The notes below the pieces were generated by a model. That model ran no database searches. It saw nothing but the letters and a program-made list of their open reading frames with translations, and was not told the origin of the DNA. Position numbers and translations under genes: made by a program. A DNA stretch of 51,498 nucleotides from Rhodoferax sp. (GTDB lineage: Bacteria > Pseudomonadota > Gammaproteobacteria > Burkholderiales > Burkholderiaceae_C): contig JAUXWC010000193.1 of the NCBI GenBank assembly GCA_030685025.1, positions 1 through 51,498 of the forward strand, read 5' to 3'. Below are positions 15,603 through 23,587 of this stretch, piece after piece. Numbering within the stretch: the stretch's first letter is position 1; the number at the start of each line of letters is the position of its first letter.

Positions 15603-16196
15603 ATGGAAACGGTGCAACGGGAAATTGCGGCGGTGGCGGCTCGGCTTGTCGTGGACGAAGGTCTGGACTATGGAGCGGCGAAACGTCATGCACTCAAGCA
15701 GATGGGCTTGCCGGCACGCACTGCGGTTCCCCGCAATGAGGAGTTGGAAGACGCCGTGCGTGAGCACATTGCTGTGTTCTGCGCCGATACCCAAGCCGTC
15801 GAACTGTTGGCCCTGCGCCGCCTGGCGTTGCAATGGATGGTTCGGATGGCGCGTTTTCGACCCTATCTAACCGGCGCCGTCTGGCTGGGAACAGCCACAC
15901 GTCAGTCGGATATCAGGATCGAGTTGTATTGCGACGATCCGAAGTCGGCCGAACTGACGCTGCTCGATCTCGGTGCTCACTTCGAAGCCCGCACCGTCAA
16001 AGGGCTGGCCGGTGCGCCGGTTGACGTCTTGAGTGTGCACAGCTTCTGTCGCGAACTCGATGAAGACGTGGGCGTCCATTTACTGGTGTATGACCGGGAC
16101 GACATCCGGGGTGCCCGACGCATGGACGGGAAAGACCGTTTGCTAAGGGCGGACTTGGATGTGGTTCGCCGCTTGATGCATGATTCGGCACCATGA
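15603..16196 (+). CDS. Conserved hypothetical protein, possible nucleotidyltransferase-like fold
   Basis: A 197-residue soluble protein I cannot name with certainty. The N-terminal half is helical and charged (VQREIAAVAARLVVDEGLDYGAAKRHAL), a pattern I associate with Burkholderiales hypothetical proteins encoded next to mpl. The middle has a hydrophobic core with YLTGAVWLGTATRQSDIRIE, which could be the strand and acidic pair of a nucleotidyltransferase fold (G-x-W/S then D-x-E), followed by LYCDDPKSAELTLLDLG. METVQREI at 15603 is taken as the start; an ATG at 15576 is possible. Stop and tlpA-like start overlap by four bases, so the two are co-translated. Its placement suggests a wall or envelope link, but that is inference. 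Confidence 0.7.
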   Translation: METVQREIAAVAARLVVDEGLDYGAAKRHALKQMGLPARTAVPRNEELEDAVREHIAVFCADTQAVELLALRRLALQWMVRMARFRPYLTGAVWLGTATRQSDIRIELYCDDPKSAELTLLDLGAHFEARTVKGLAGAPVDVLSVHSFCRELDEDVGVHLLVYDRDDIRGARRMDGKDRLLRADLDVVRRLMHDSAP

Positions 16197-16759
16197 AACA
16201 GGCCATCGAGACTGACCCAGACGAAACGGGCGGCGCGCCGCCTCGCCGGCGCGCCTTGTTTGCCGCCGTGGCGGCTGGCGCCGTGTTGGTCGGGGCTGGC
16301 CTGGCGTGGCGGCGCCACGCGCTGCGGGACGGTGTCGATGACGCCGTCCAGGCGCTCTGGCGGCTCGACTTCGACACGCCGAGCGGGGGTAAATTGCAGA
16401 TGAGTGCACTGCGCGGCAGGCCACTGCTGCTGAATTTCTGGGCCACCTGGTGTCCTCCCTGCGTCGAAGAACTGCCGATGCTCGATGCTTTCTACCGCGA
16501 GCGCTCGCCCGCTGGCTGGCAGGTGCTGGGTTTGGCGGTGGACCAGGTCGCGCCCGTGACCAGTTTCTTGAGCCGTTACCCGGTGGGGTTTCCGGTCGCG
16601 ATGGCCGGTACCGCGGGCGTGGCACTGAGCAAGTCCTTGGGCAACCTCAGCGGCGGACTGCCATTTTCTGTCGTGCTGGGGCGAGAGGGGACGGTGTTGC
16701 ACCGTAAAATCGGCAAGATCACACCGGACGATCTGCGCGCTTGGGGCAGTCTCGGTTGA
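16193..16759 (+). CDS. TlpA-family thiol:disulfide oxidoreductase
   Basis: Membrane-anchored periplasmic thioredoxin-like protein of 188 residues. An Arg-rich N-terminus (RRRALFAAV) and a hydrophobic segment at about 21-40 anchor it. NFWATWCPPC ends at residue 90 with redox Cys87 and Cys90, and GGLPFSVVLGREG carries the cis-Pro loop. Such proteins reduce specific periplasmic disulfides, often in cytochrome c maturation, but no partner is nearby to fix the substrate. The start overlaps the upstream gene by four bases. Confidence 0.9.
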   Translation: MKQAIETDPDETGGAPPRRRALFAAVAAGAVLVGAGLAWRRHALRDGVDDAVQALWRLDFDTPSGGKLQMSALRGRPLLLNFWATWCPPCVEELPMLDAFYRERSPAGWQVLGLAVDQVAPVTSFLSRYPVGFPVAMAGTAGVALSKSLGNLSGGLPFSVVLGREGTVLHRKIGKITPDDLRAWGSLG

Positions 16760-16930
16760 CCCCTCGATTGCCTGTCATCAACGGTTTTTGTGCCTGTTTC
16801 GGACCCACTCCGACACTCGCCAGTCGGACTCTTGGTGGATAAACTGTTAAATATTAGAAGAAGATGGCCGCAATTTCACGTGAATTGGTGTAAATTCGCG
16901 GTTCACTTCTGAAAAGCCGTTGGAGATGTC
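16760..16930 (+). promoter_or_regulatory. accB upstream region with a TTCACGTGAA palindrome
   Basis: This 171-base gap must carry the accBC promoter. It is AT-richer than its surroundings from about 16840. TTCACGTGAA at 16875-16884 is a perfect palindrome. No convincing -35/-10 pair stands out. In related genera a 3-dehydroquinate dehydratase gene usually lies here; none is present. Confidence 0.4.
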
Positions 16931-17383
16931 ATGGACTTGAGAAAACTGAAGACGCTGATTGACCTGGTGTCTGAATCAAACGTTTCCGAGCTGGAAATAA
17001 CCGAGGCCGAGGGCAAGGTGCGCATTGTCAAGGGTGGTCAAGCGCTTGTCCAGCACTACGCTCCCATGATGGCTCCCGGGCATCTGGTAGCCGGTCCGAC
17101 AGCCACGCAGGCTGCAGCCCCTGCCGTGCCGGCTGCGGCGGTCAACACCGACCATGTCGTCAAATCACCCATGGTCGGCACCTTCTACCGCTCAGCCTCA
17201 CCCGGCGCCAAGGCATTTGTGGAAGTGGGGGACAGCATCAAGGTGGGCGAGACCGTGTGCATTATCGAGGCGATGAAGATCCTAAATGAGATCGAGGCCG
17301 ACAAGTCTGGCACGGTGACACAGATTCTTTGCCAGAACGGACAAGCCGTCGAGTATGGCCAGCCTTTGTTCACCATCGAGTAA
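16931..17383 (+). CDS. accB: Biotin carboxyl carrier protein of acetyl-CoA carboxylase
   Basis: Carries the biotin that is carboxylated by AccC and then donates CO2 to acetyl-CoA, the first step of fatty acid synthesis. The 150 residues match the family: an N-terminal helix, an Ala/Pro-rich linker at about 57-73 and a C-terminal biotinyl domain beginning at [12 protein letters not shown]. The biotinylated Lys116 lies in EAMKILNE; Ile replaces the more usual second Met of AMKM, which is tolerated in the family. accC follows 18 bases later, the standard operon. Confidence 0.97.
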   Translation: MDLRKLKTLIDLVSESNVSELEITEAEGKVRIVKGGQALVQHYAPMMAPGHLVAGPTATQAAAPAVPAAAVNTDHVVKSPMVGTFYRSASPGAKAFVEVGDSIKVGETVCIIEAMKILNEIEADKSGTVTQILCQNGQAVEYGQPLFTIE

Positions 17384-17401
17384 GGCCACTGCGCAGTTCC
17401 C

Positions 17402-18751
17402 ATGTTCAAAAAAATTCTGGTTGCGAATCGGGGTGAGATCGCCCTTCGGATTCAGCGCGCTTGCCGCGAACTTGGCATCAAGGCGGTGATGGTCTATTCC
17501 GAGGCGGATCGTGATGCCAAGTATGTGAAGCTGGCCGAGGAAGCGGTCTGCATTGGCCCGGCGCCGTCGGCGCTGAGCTACCTCAATATGCCGGCCATCA
17601 TTTCAGCGGCGGAAGTGACCGATGCCGAGGCGATTCATCCCGGCTATGGGTTCCTGAGTGAAAACGCCGGATTCGCCGAGCGGGTCGAAAAAAGCGGCTT
17701 CCAGTTCATTGGTCCGACCGCCGAGTCGATTCGGATCATGGGCGACAAGGTGGCAGCCAAGCAGGCCATGATCAAGGCCGGCGTGCCCTGCGTGCCGGGT
17801 TCCGAGGGGGAACTGCCCGACGACCCGGTTCAGATCCGGCGCATCGCCAAGTCCATCGGCTACCCGGTCATCATCAAGGCGGCTGGCGGCGGCGGTGGCC
17901 GTGGAATGCGGGTGGTGCATACCGAGGCGGCCTTGATCAACGCGGTGACGATGACCAAGGCGGAGGCTGGCGCGGCCTTCAACAACCCCGCAGTCTACAT
18001 GGAGAAGTTCCTCCAGAACCCCCGTCACATCGAGATCCAGATCCTGGCCGACAAGCACAAGAACGCGGTCTATCTGGGTGAGCGCGATTGTTCCATGCAA
18101 CGCCGGCATCAGAAGATCATTGAAGAGGCGCCGGCGCCGGGCATTGCGCGCAAGACCATTGACCGCATCGGCGAGCGTTGCGTGGCGGCCTGCAAACGCA
18201 TTGGGTACCGCGGCGCAGGCACCTTCGAGTTTCTTTATGAGGACGGCGAGTTCTATTTCATTGAAATGAACACGCGGGTTCAGGTGGAGCATCCGGTGAC
18301 CGAGATGATCACCGGGGTGGACATCGTCAAGACGCAGATCATGGTGGCAGCCGGCGAGAAACTGCCCTTCACCCAACGCCAGATCGAGATTCGCGGACAT
18401 GCGATCGAGTGCCGCGTGAACGCCGAAGACCCCTACAAGTTTGTTCCCTCGCCTGGCCGCATCACCATGTGGCACCCGCCCGGTGGCCCTGGTGTGCGGG
18501 TGGATTCCCACATCTACACCAACTACTTCGTGCCGCCCAACTACGACTCGATGATTGGCAAGATCATTGTGCATGGTGATACGCGTGACCAAGCCCTGGC
18601 GCGCATGCGCACGGCCTTGGGCGAAACCGTGGTTGAAGGGATCAACACCAACATCGCCTTGCATCGCGAGTTGATGGTGGACGCCAAGTTCATGGCCGGC
18701 GGCACCAACATCCACTACCTGGAAGAGTGGCTCAGCCACCGTGAGCGTTGA
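17402..18751 (+). CDS. accC: Biotin carboxylase, acetyl-CoA carboxylase subunit
   Basis: ATP-dependent carboxylation of the biotin on AccB. At 449 residues it has the normal length. It starts [17 protein letters not shown], with the ATP-grasp glycine loop [14 protein letters not shown], the active-site block [17 protein letters not shown] followed by [17 protein letters not shown], and the [12 protein letters not shown] segment. It lies 18 bases after accB. Its stop overlaps or nearly touches the prmA start. Confidence 0.98.
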   Translation: MFKKILVANRGEIALRIQRACRELGIKAVMVYSEADRDAKYVKLAEEAVCIGPAPSALSYLNMPAIISAAEVTDAEAIHPGYGFLSENAGFAERVEKSGFQFIGPTAESIRIMGDKVAAKQAMIKAGVPCVPGSEGELPDDPVQIRRIAKSIGYPVIIKAAGGGGGRGMRVVHTEAALINAVTMTKAEAGAAFNNPAVYMEKFLQNPRHIEIQILADKHKNAVYLGERDCSMQRRHQKIIEEAPAPGIARKTIDRIGERCVAACKRIGYRGAGTFEFLYEDGEFYFIEMNTRVQVEHPVTEMITGVDIVKTQIMVAAGEKLPFTQRQIEIRGHAIECRVNAEDPYKFVPSPGRITMWHPPGGPGVRVDSHIYTNYFVPPNYDSMIGKIIVHGDTRDQALARMRTALGETVVEGINTNIALHRELMVDAKFMAGGTNIHYLEEWLSHRER

Positions 18752-18762
18752 AGCGACCTGCC

Positions 18763-19668
18763 GTGGTTGAACTGAGCCTGTTGTGCCCCCAAGAGCGGGT
18801 TGAGTGCTTGAGCGACGCGCTCGATGCACTGGACGCACTGAGCGTCAGCGTCGAGGATGCCGATGCCCAAACCGAGGCGGAGCAGGCGCTGTTTGGCGAG
18901 CCGGGCATGCCGCCGCCCCAGGATGGATGGGAGCGCTCGCGCGTGTTGGCCCTGTTTGCCTCGCGGGATCTGGCGGATGATGCCGCCAAGGTGCTCACTG
19001 CCCAGGACTTTTTTGACAACTGCCAGCTTCTGGGTGTGAACGAAGTGCCGGACCAGGATTGGGTCCGCTTGACGCAGTCGCAGTTCGTGCCGGTTGAGGT
19101 GACCCCCGAGTTCTGGATTGTGCCAAGCTGGCATGAGCCGCCGGCTCAGGCGCGGGTGGTGATCCGGTTGGACCCAGGTTTGGCATTTGGGACCGGCACC
19201 CATCCCACCACCCGAATGTGCCTGCGCTGGATTGCGTGGCGCAGCGGCGACGCCACTGTCTCGCCTGCGAAATCGTTGGGGCGCGTGCTGGACTATGGCT
19301 GCGGATCGGGCATTCTCGCCATTGGCGCGGCCAAATTTGGCGCTGCGGACATCGACGCGCTGGACATTGATGACGATGCGGTTCGCGCCACGGCGGCCAA
19401 CGCCACGGCCAATCGCGTGGCGCTGCGCGCCGGTCGTCCCGAGGCGGTCAGCGGCGTGTACCACACCGTACTGGCCAACATCCTGGCCACTCCGCTCAAG
19501 GTGTTGGCACCCTTGCTGTGGTCACGTGTCGCGCCAGGCGGCTCGCTGGTGCTGGCCGGAATTTTGGCTCGACAAGCCGAGGAACTGACTGCAGCTTATG
19601 CGCCCTATTGCGCACTGGCCGTGGTGGACATTGAGGACGGCTGGGTCTTGATGACCGCAACGCGCTAG
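18763..19668 (+). CDS. prmA: Ribosomal protein L11 methyltransferase
   Basis: SAM-dependent trimethylation of ribosomal protein L11. Motif I is VLDYGCGSGILAIGAA, preceded by the PrmA-specific LDPGLAFGTGTHPTTRMCL; HTVLANILATPLKVLAP corresponds to the NxxL motif that contacts the substrate. The start is uncertain. GTG at 18763 gives (M)VELSLLCPQE, close to the family's usual MFELSLL; TTG at 18748 would add five residues and overlap the accC stop. I chose the GTG. About 301 residues. Confidence 0.93.
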   Translation: MVELSLLCPQERVECLSDALDALDALSVSVEDADAQTEAEQALFGEPGMPPPQDGWERSRVLALFASRDLADDAAKVLTAQDFFDNCQLLGVNEVPDQDWVRLTQSQFVPVEVTPEFWIVPSWHEPPAQARVVIRLDPGLAFGTGTHPTTRMCLRWIAWRSGDATVSPAKSLGRVLDYGCGSGILAIGAAKFGAADIDALDIDDDAVRATAANATANRVALRAGRPEAVSGVYHTVLANILATPLKVLAPLLWSRVAPGGSLVLAGILARQAEELTAAYAPYCALAVVDIEDGWVLMTATR

Positions 19669-19704
19669 GAACGCGTCGGGGCGTGCCCCTACAATCCGTT
19701 TCTC

Positions 19705-20610
19705 ATGAGCCTGATTACACGGTGCCCCGCTTGCGAGACGATGTTCAAGGTCGTGCCGGACCAATTGCGCATTTCGGATGGCTGGGTCAGGTGCGGCCAA
19801 TGCGACGAGATTTTCGACGCTTCCGCGAACCTGGTGCAGGAGACGCCCGGTGTTGCCGGGCAGAAGCCCGACGCGAACGCGCATTGGGCGCTTGCGGGGC
19901 ACACGGATATCAAACCCGCGCTCGCTGAGTCCAGACCGACGGCCGATGTCGAACTTGCCTCGACAGTGACTGCGGCAACGCCTGAAAACTTGCCGGACCG
20001 CGGCGCGCTCGAGGGGGCGGATCAGGCACTCGGACGCGGCGATGCACAGAGTGGCGATGCGCGCCAGCCACCCGACATCGCGGCTGGCCAAGTGAGCTTC
20101 ATGCAAGACGGCACGGCGCGGCCGATTTGGGGGAAAACCTGGGTTCGGGTTTTGTTGGGTCTGAGTTGCCTGGTCCTGCTGCTTGGCCTGGGCGCTCAGG
20201 TGGCCTATGTCGAACGTGATCGCATCGCGGCCATGGAGCCGGCGACAAAACCCTGGCTGGAAAGCCTGTGCGAAATGCAGGGCTGCACCGTCTCGCCGAT
20301 TCAGCGCATCGAATCGATCGTGATCGAAAGCTCATCCTTCAACAAGCTGCGTGGGGATGTGTACCGCCTGAATTTCGCCGTGCGCAGTACCGCTTCGATC
20401 GAGGTGGGACTGCCCGCAGTGGAACTGGCCTTGACCGATTCGCAGGATCAGGTGCTGACGCGGCGCGTCTTCCTTGGCCCCGAGCTCGGCGCCAAGACGA
20501 CGGTTCTTGCGCCCGGCGCGGAGTGGCAAGTATCGTGGGGTGTCAGCGTCAAGGGCGCTGGCATCACCGACCACATTTCCGGCTACCGCATACTGGCTTT
20601 TTACCCCTGA
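19705..20610 (+). CDS. Zinc-ribbon/DUF3426 membrane protein
   Basis: A 301-residue protein with an MJ0042-type zinc ribbon at the N-terminus: Cys7 and Cys10 in RCPAC, Cys30 and Cys33 in RCGQC. A disordered acidic stretch (about 45-135) follows, then one membrane helix near 148-168 (VLLGLSCLVLLLGLGAQVAYV), then a DUF3426 periplasmic domain. Function is unknown; the family commonly follows prmA in betaproteobacteria. A possible -10 TACAAT at 19691 lies just before the start, next to a GGGGC/GCCCC hairpin, so it may have its own promoter. Confidence 0.88.
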   Translation: MSLITRCPACETMFKVVPDQLRISDGWVRCGQCDEIFDASANLVQETPGVAGQKPDANAHWALAGHTDIKPALAESRPTADVELASTVTAATPENLPDRGALEGADQALGRGDAQSGDARQPPDIAAGQVSFMQDGTARPIWGKTWVRVLLGLSCLVLLLGLGAQVAYVERDRIAAMEPATKPWLESLCEMQGCTVSPIQRIESIVIESSSFNKLRGDVYRLNFAVRSTASIEVGLPAVELALTDSQDQVLTRRVFLGPELGAKTTVLAPGAEWQVSWGVSVKGAGITDHISGYRILAFYP

Positions 20611-20629
20611 TCAACTACACGGATATCTC

Positions 20630-21535
20630 ATGGCTTCCATTATTTGCGGCTCCCTGGCGTTTGACGTCATCATGAATTTCGAGGGCCGTTTCGCCGAGCA
20701 AATCCTACCCGAGCAACTACATATCCTCAATGTGTCGTTCCTGGTGCCGGCGCTGCGTCGCGACTTCGGCGGCTGCGCTGGAAACATCGCCTACGCACTC
20801 AAACAACTCGGCGGTGATCCACTGCCGATGGCCACCCTGGGCAGCGATGGCGCCGGCTACCTGGCGCGATTGACGGGCATGGGCATCGCGACGGATTTCA
20901 TTCTGACGCTGGAAGACGCTTACACCGCGCAGGCCATGATCATCACTGACCGAGACAACAACCAGATCAACGGGTTTCACCCGGGCGCGATGGAGCAGGC
21001 GCACTTGACGCGCATTCAAGCGCGCCACGACATCAGACTGGGCATCATCGCCCCCGACGGGCGCGATGCGATGCTGCAACACGCCGAGCAGTTCTGCGCG
21101 GCCGACATTCCCTTCGTGTTCGATCCGGGCCAGCAACTGCCGCGGTTTGATGGCGCAGAACTCAGGTCCCTGGTGGATCAAGCGTCGTGGGTGGCCGTGA
21201 ATGACTATGAGGGCAAGTTGTTGAGCGACCGTACTGGCTGGAGCACGGCGGAGGTGTCACGCCGCGTGCGCGGATTGATTGTCACCAAGGGCGCGCAAGG
21301 CAGCGAGGTGTGGGTCGACGGGGACGTCACGCATGTGCCGGCTTTTCAGCCCAGCGCGGTGATCGACCCAACCGGTTGTGGTGATGCCTACCGGGGTGCG
21401 CTGCTGTTTGGTCTGGAGCACGGCTGGTCGTTGGTTCGCTGTGCGCGAGTTGGGAACTTCCTGGGCGCGCTCAAGATCTCGCAGCAAGGTCCCCAGAATT
21501 ACACCGTCGATCTGACGGCGCTGCCTTCGACCTGA
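20630..21535 (+). CDS. PfkB-family carbohydrate/nucleoside kinase (adenosine-kinase-like)
   Basis: A 301-residue ribokinase-fold kinase. The N-terminus MASIICGSLAFDVIMNF and RRDFGGCAGNIAYALKQLGG form the substrate-binding strand and Gly-Gly motif, and DPTGCGDAYRGALLFG near residue 247 is the PfkB signature 2, with the catalytic Asp in GCGD. The Cys in place of the usual Ala (GAGD) matches my memory of the Burkholderiales proteins often called adenosine kinase. The substrate cannot be settled from the sequence. The ATG at 20630 is chosen because homology begins there; the frame is open far upstream. Confidence 0.87.
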   Translation: MASIICGSLAFDVIMNFEGRFAEQILPEQLHILNVSFLVPALRRDFGGCAGNIAYALKQLGGDPLPMATLGSDGAGYLARLTGMGIATDFILTLEDAYTAQAMIITDRDNNQINGFHPGAMEQAHLTRIQARHDIRLGIIAPDGRDAMLQHAEQFCAADIPFVFDPGQQLPRFDGAELRSLVDQASWVAVNDYEGKLLSDRTGWSTAEVSRRVRGLIVTKGAQGSEVWVDGDVTHVPAFQPSAVIDPTGCGDAYRGALLFGLEHGWSLVRCARVGNFLGALKISQQGPQNYTVDLTALPST

Positions 21536-21545
21536 TCGAGGCAAC

Positions 21546-21577
21546 AAAAAAGCCCGGCGTCCAGAGACACCGGGCTT
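21546..21577 (-). terminator. Intrinsic terminator of the histone-like gene
   Basis: AAGCCCGG (21550-21557) pairs with CCGGGCTT (21570-21577), and A-runs at 21546-21551 give a T-tract on the minus strand. It lies 20 bases past the histone-like gene stop, in the gap convergent with the PfkB kinase. Confidence 0.85.
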
Positions 21578-21596
21578 GAGTGGGACCAACCGCCGA

Positions 21597-22079
21597 CTAG
21601 GGCTTGGTCGCCGTCGGAAATGGCCAAGCCGCCTGCGGGTTCAGAGTGGTCTGAGCCGCTGGGGCTGCCGGGGCAGGCGCTGCCTTGGCAACGGGTGCTT
21701 TCGCGGCTTTCTTCGCAGCCGGCTTCTTGGCTGCTTTCTTGGCGGCTGGCTTCTTGGCGGCTGGCTTCTTGGCTGCAGCTTTCTTGGCTGCTGGCTTCTT
21801 CGCCGCTACAGCCTTTTTGGCTGGCGCCTTCTTAGCTGCCGCTTTTTTTGCCGGTGCCGCTTTCTTGGCCGGAGCTGCCTTCTTCGCCGCTGCCTTTTTG
21901 GCCGGAGCGGCTTTCTTGGCAGGAGCTGCCTTCTTCGCAGCCGGTTTCTTCGCTGCTACTTTCTTTGCCGGCGCCGCCTTCTTGGCCGGCGCCGCCTTCT
22001 TCGCTGCTACTTTCTTAGCGGGTGCAGCTTTCTTTGCGGGAGCGGCCTTCTTCGCGGCCGGTTTTTTTGCAGTTGCCAT
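21597..22079 (-). CDS. Lys/Ala/Pro-rich histone H1-like DNA-binding protein
   Basis: About 160 residues made mostly of KKAAPAKKAA and KKPAAKKAA repeats, like the C-terminal domain of eukaryotic H1 and the AlgP/H1-like proteins of proteobacteria. It is expected to bind and condense DNA by charge. The last 25 residues lose the lysines (APAAPAAQTTLNPQAAWPFP), so it ends in a neutral Pro/Ala tail. The second ATG (22079) of two adjacent ones is preferred because AGGAG lies 6-7 bases before it. The strand opposite is also open across the repeat, but that reading is an artefact of the codon pattern. It follows nrdB in the same direction. Confidence 0.88.
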   Translation of the reverse strand: MATAKKPAAKKAAPAKKAAPAKKVAAKKAAPAKKAAPAKKVAAKKPAAKKAAPAKKAAPAKKAAAKKAAPAKKAAPAKKAAAKKAPAKKAVAAKKPAAKKAAAKKPAAKKPAAKKAAKKPAAKKAAKAPVAKAAPAPAAPAAQTTLNPQAAWPFPTATKP

Positions 22080-22110
22080 CATCTTCTCCTTGATCAATAA
22101 ACAAAGAGCA

Positions 22111-22136
22111 CTTCATGCGAGTTGGATTGCATGAAG
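22111..22136. repeat. Inverted repeat between nrdB and the histone-like gene
   Basis: CTTCATGC and GCATGAAG form a perfect 8-bp inverted repeat with a ten-base loop, about 30 bases upstream of the histone-like gene start. No T-tract follows on either strand, so it is not a good terminator. It could be an operator or an mRNA hairpin. Confidence 0.45.
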
Positions 22137-22248
22137 CGATCCATGGGGTTGGGTCTAAAACCCAGCGCCATGAACTCGGGTGCACAAGCGCTACCGGTCA
22201 CGAGACCTTCCGGAGTTGCTTGTGGAATTTTGGTCGTCATCGTCAAGC

Positions 22249-23436
22249 TCAGTCCCAAGACAGGGCGCCGCCCGATTGGTACTCGATCACGCGCGTCTCG
22301 AAGAAGTTGCGTTCCTTCTTCAGGTCAATCATCTCGCTCATCCAGGGGAACGGGTTGTCCTCGTTGGGGAACAGGGGTTCCAAGCCGATTTGTGTGGCAC
22401 GCCGGTTGGCGATGTAGCGCAGGTAGCCTTTGAACATCGATGCATTCATGCCCAGCACGCCGCGCGGCATGGTGTCTTCAGCGTAGCGGTATTCCAGCTC
22501 AACCGCGGTTTCGAACAGGCCCTTGATTTCCTGCTTGAACTCGGGCGTCCACAGCAGCGGATTCTCAAGCTTGAGCTGGTTGATCAGGTCGATGCCGAAG
22601 TTGCAGTGCATGGACTCATCGCGCAGGATGTATTGGTACTGCTCCGCCGCGCCGGTCATCTTGTTCTGGCGACCGAGGGCCAGGATCTGCGTGAACCCGA
22701 CATAGAAGAACAGGCCTTCCATCAGACAGGCGAACACGATCAAGGATTTGAGCAGGGTCTGATCCGCCTCGGGGGTGCCAGTACGGAAGCCTGGATCCAT
22801 GATGGCGCCGATGAAGGGGATCAGGAACTCGTCCTTGTCGCGAATCGACTTGACTTCGTTGTAGGCGTTGAATATCTCGCTCTCGTCCAAGCCGAGCGAC
22901 TCTACGATGTACTGGTAAGCGTGCGTGTGAATGGCTTCCTCGAACGCCTGGCGCAACAGGAATTGGCGGCACTCAGGCGCGGTGATGTGGCGGTAAGTGC
23001 CCAGCACGATGTTGTTGGCGGCCAGTGAATCGGCGGTGACGAAAAAACCGAGATTGCGCTTGATGATGCGACGCTCGTCCTCCGTCAAGCCATTGGGGCT
23101 CTTCCATAAGGCGATGTCGCGCGTCATGTTGACCTCTTGCGGCATCCAATGGTTGGCGCAGCTCGAAAGGTATTTCTCCCACGCCCATTTGTACTTGAAC
23201 GGAACCAGTTGGTTGACGTCGGTCTTGCCGTTGATGATGCGCTTGTCGGCCGCGTTGACGCGACCGGGGTTGCCAGGTCGCAGGCTCGGCAGTGGGATTG
23301 CGGTGGTTGCTTCGGACGCCGTGGAAACGGCAACAGCAACAGAGACAAGAGGCGGCTCCATCATGCGGCTGCTGGGTGAGCTGCGTGCAAGAGACAGTTG
23401 CGATGTGGGCTTGACTTCTTCGTCCCAGGTCAACAT
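22249..23436 (-). CDS. nrdB: Ribonucleoside-diphosphate reductase, beta subunit (class Ia type)
   Basis: Makes and stores the radical used by NrdA to reduce ribonucleotides to deoxyribonucleotides. Diiron ligands can be read as Asp136 (TADSL), Glu167 and His170 (EEAIHTHAY), Glu240, and Glu274 and His277 (RDESMHCNF). The radical Tyr174 is present four residues after His170, so the enzyme is the tyrosyl-radical type. At 395 residues it has an N-terminal extension of about 60 residues rich in Ser, Ala and Val with no clear domain. The ATG at 23436 is chosen over a TTG at 23448. It lies 151 bases after nrdA, a gap full of GTGTTGT-like repeats. Confidence 0.95.
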   Translation of the reverse strand: MLTWDEEVKPTSQLSLARSSPSSRMMEPPLVSVAVAVSTASEATTAIPLPSLRPGNPGRVNAADKRIINGKTDVNQLVPFKYKWAWEKYLSSCANHWMPQEVNMTRDIALWKSPNGLTEDERRIIKRNLGFFVTADSLAANNIVLGTYRHITAPECRQFLLRQAFEEAIHTHAYQYIVESLGLDESEIFNAYNEVKSIRDKDEFLIPFIGAIMDPGFRTGTPEADQTLLKSLIVFACLMEGLFFYVGFTQILALGRQNKMTGAAEQYQYILRDESMHCNFGIDLINQLKLENPLLWTPEFKQEIKGLFETAVELEYRYAEDTMPRGVLGMNASMFKGYLRYIANRRATQIGLEPLFPNEDNPFPWMSEMIDLKKERNFFETRVIEYQSGGALSWD

Positions 23437-23587
23437 AAGAATTTCCAATCAGCGAATTATGAGAGCAACGAAATGAAATGCAAAGTGTTGATTCACATCG
23501 TTGTCACATTGTGTTGTGAAGTGTTGTGCATGTGCATCGCATTGCGACACGTCTTGATGCCGCGTGTCGTGATGTGACGCGACGCAC

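Noticed and set aside
21685-22134. Plus-strand frame rich in Phe and Ala opposite the histone-like gene, resembling a membrane protein
   Set aside because: It is the mirror of Lys/Ala codon repeats; the minus strand has the ribosome site, the terminator and the known protein type.
22111-22136. Terminator after nrdB
   Set aside because: The inverted repeat is good, but no T-tract follows on either strand.
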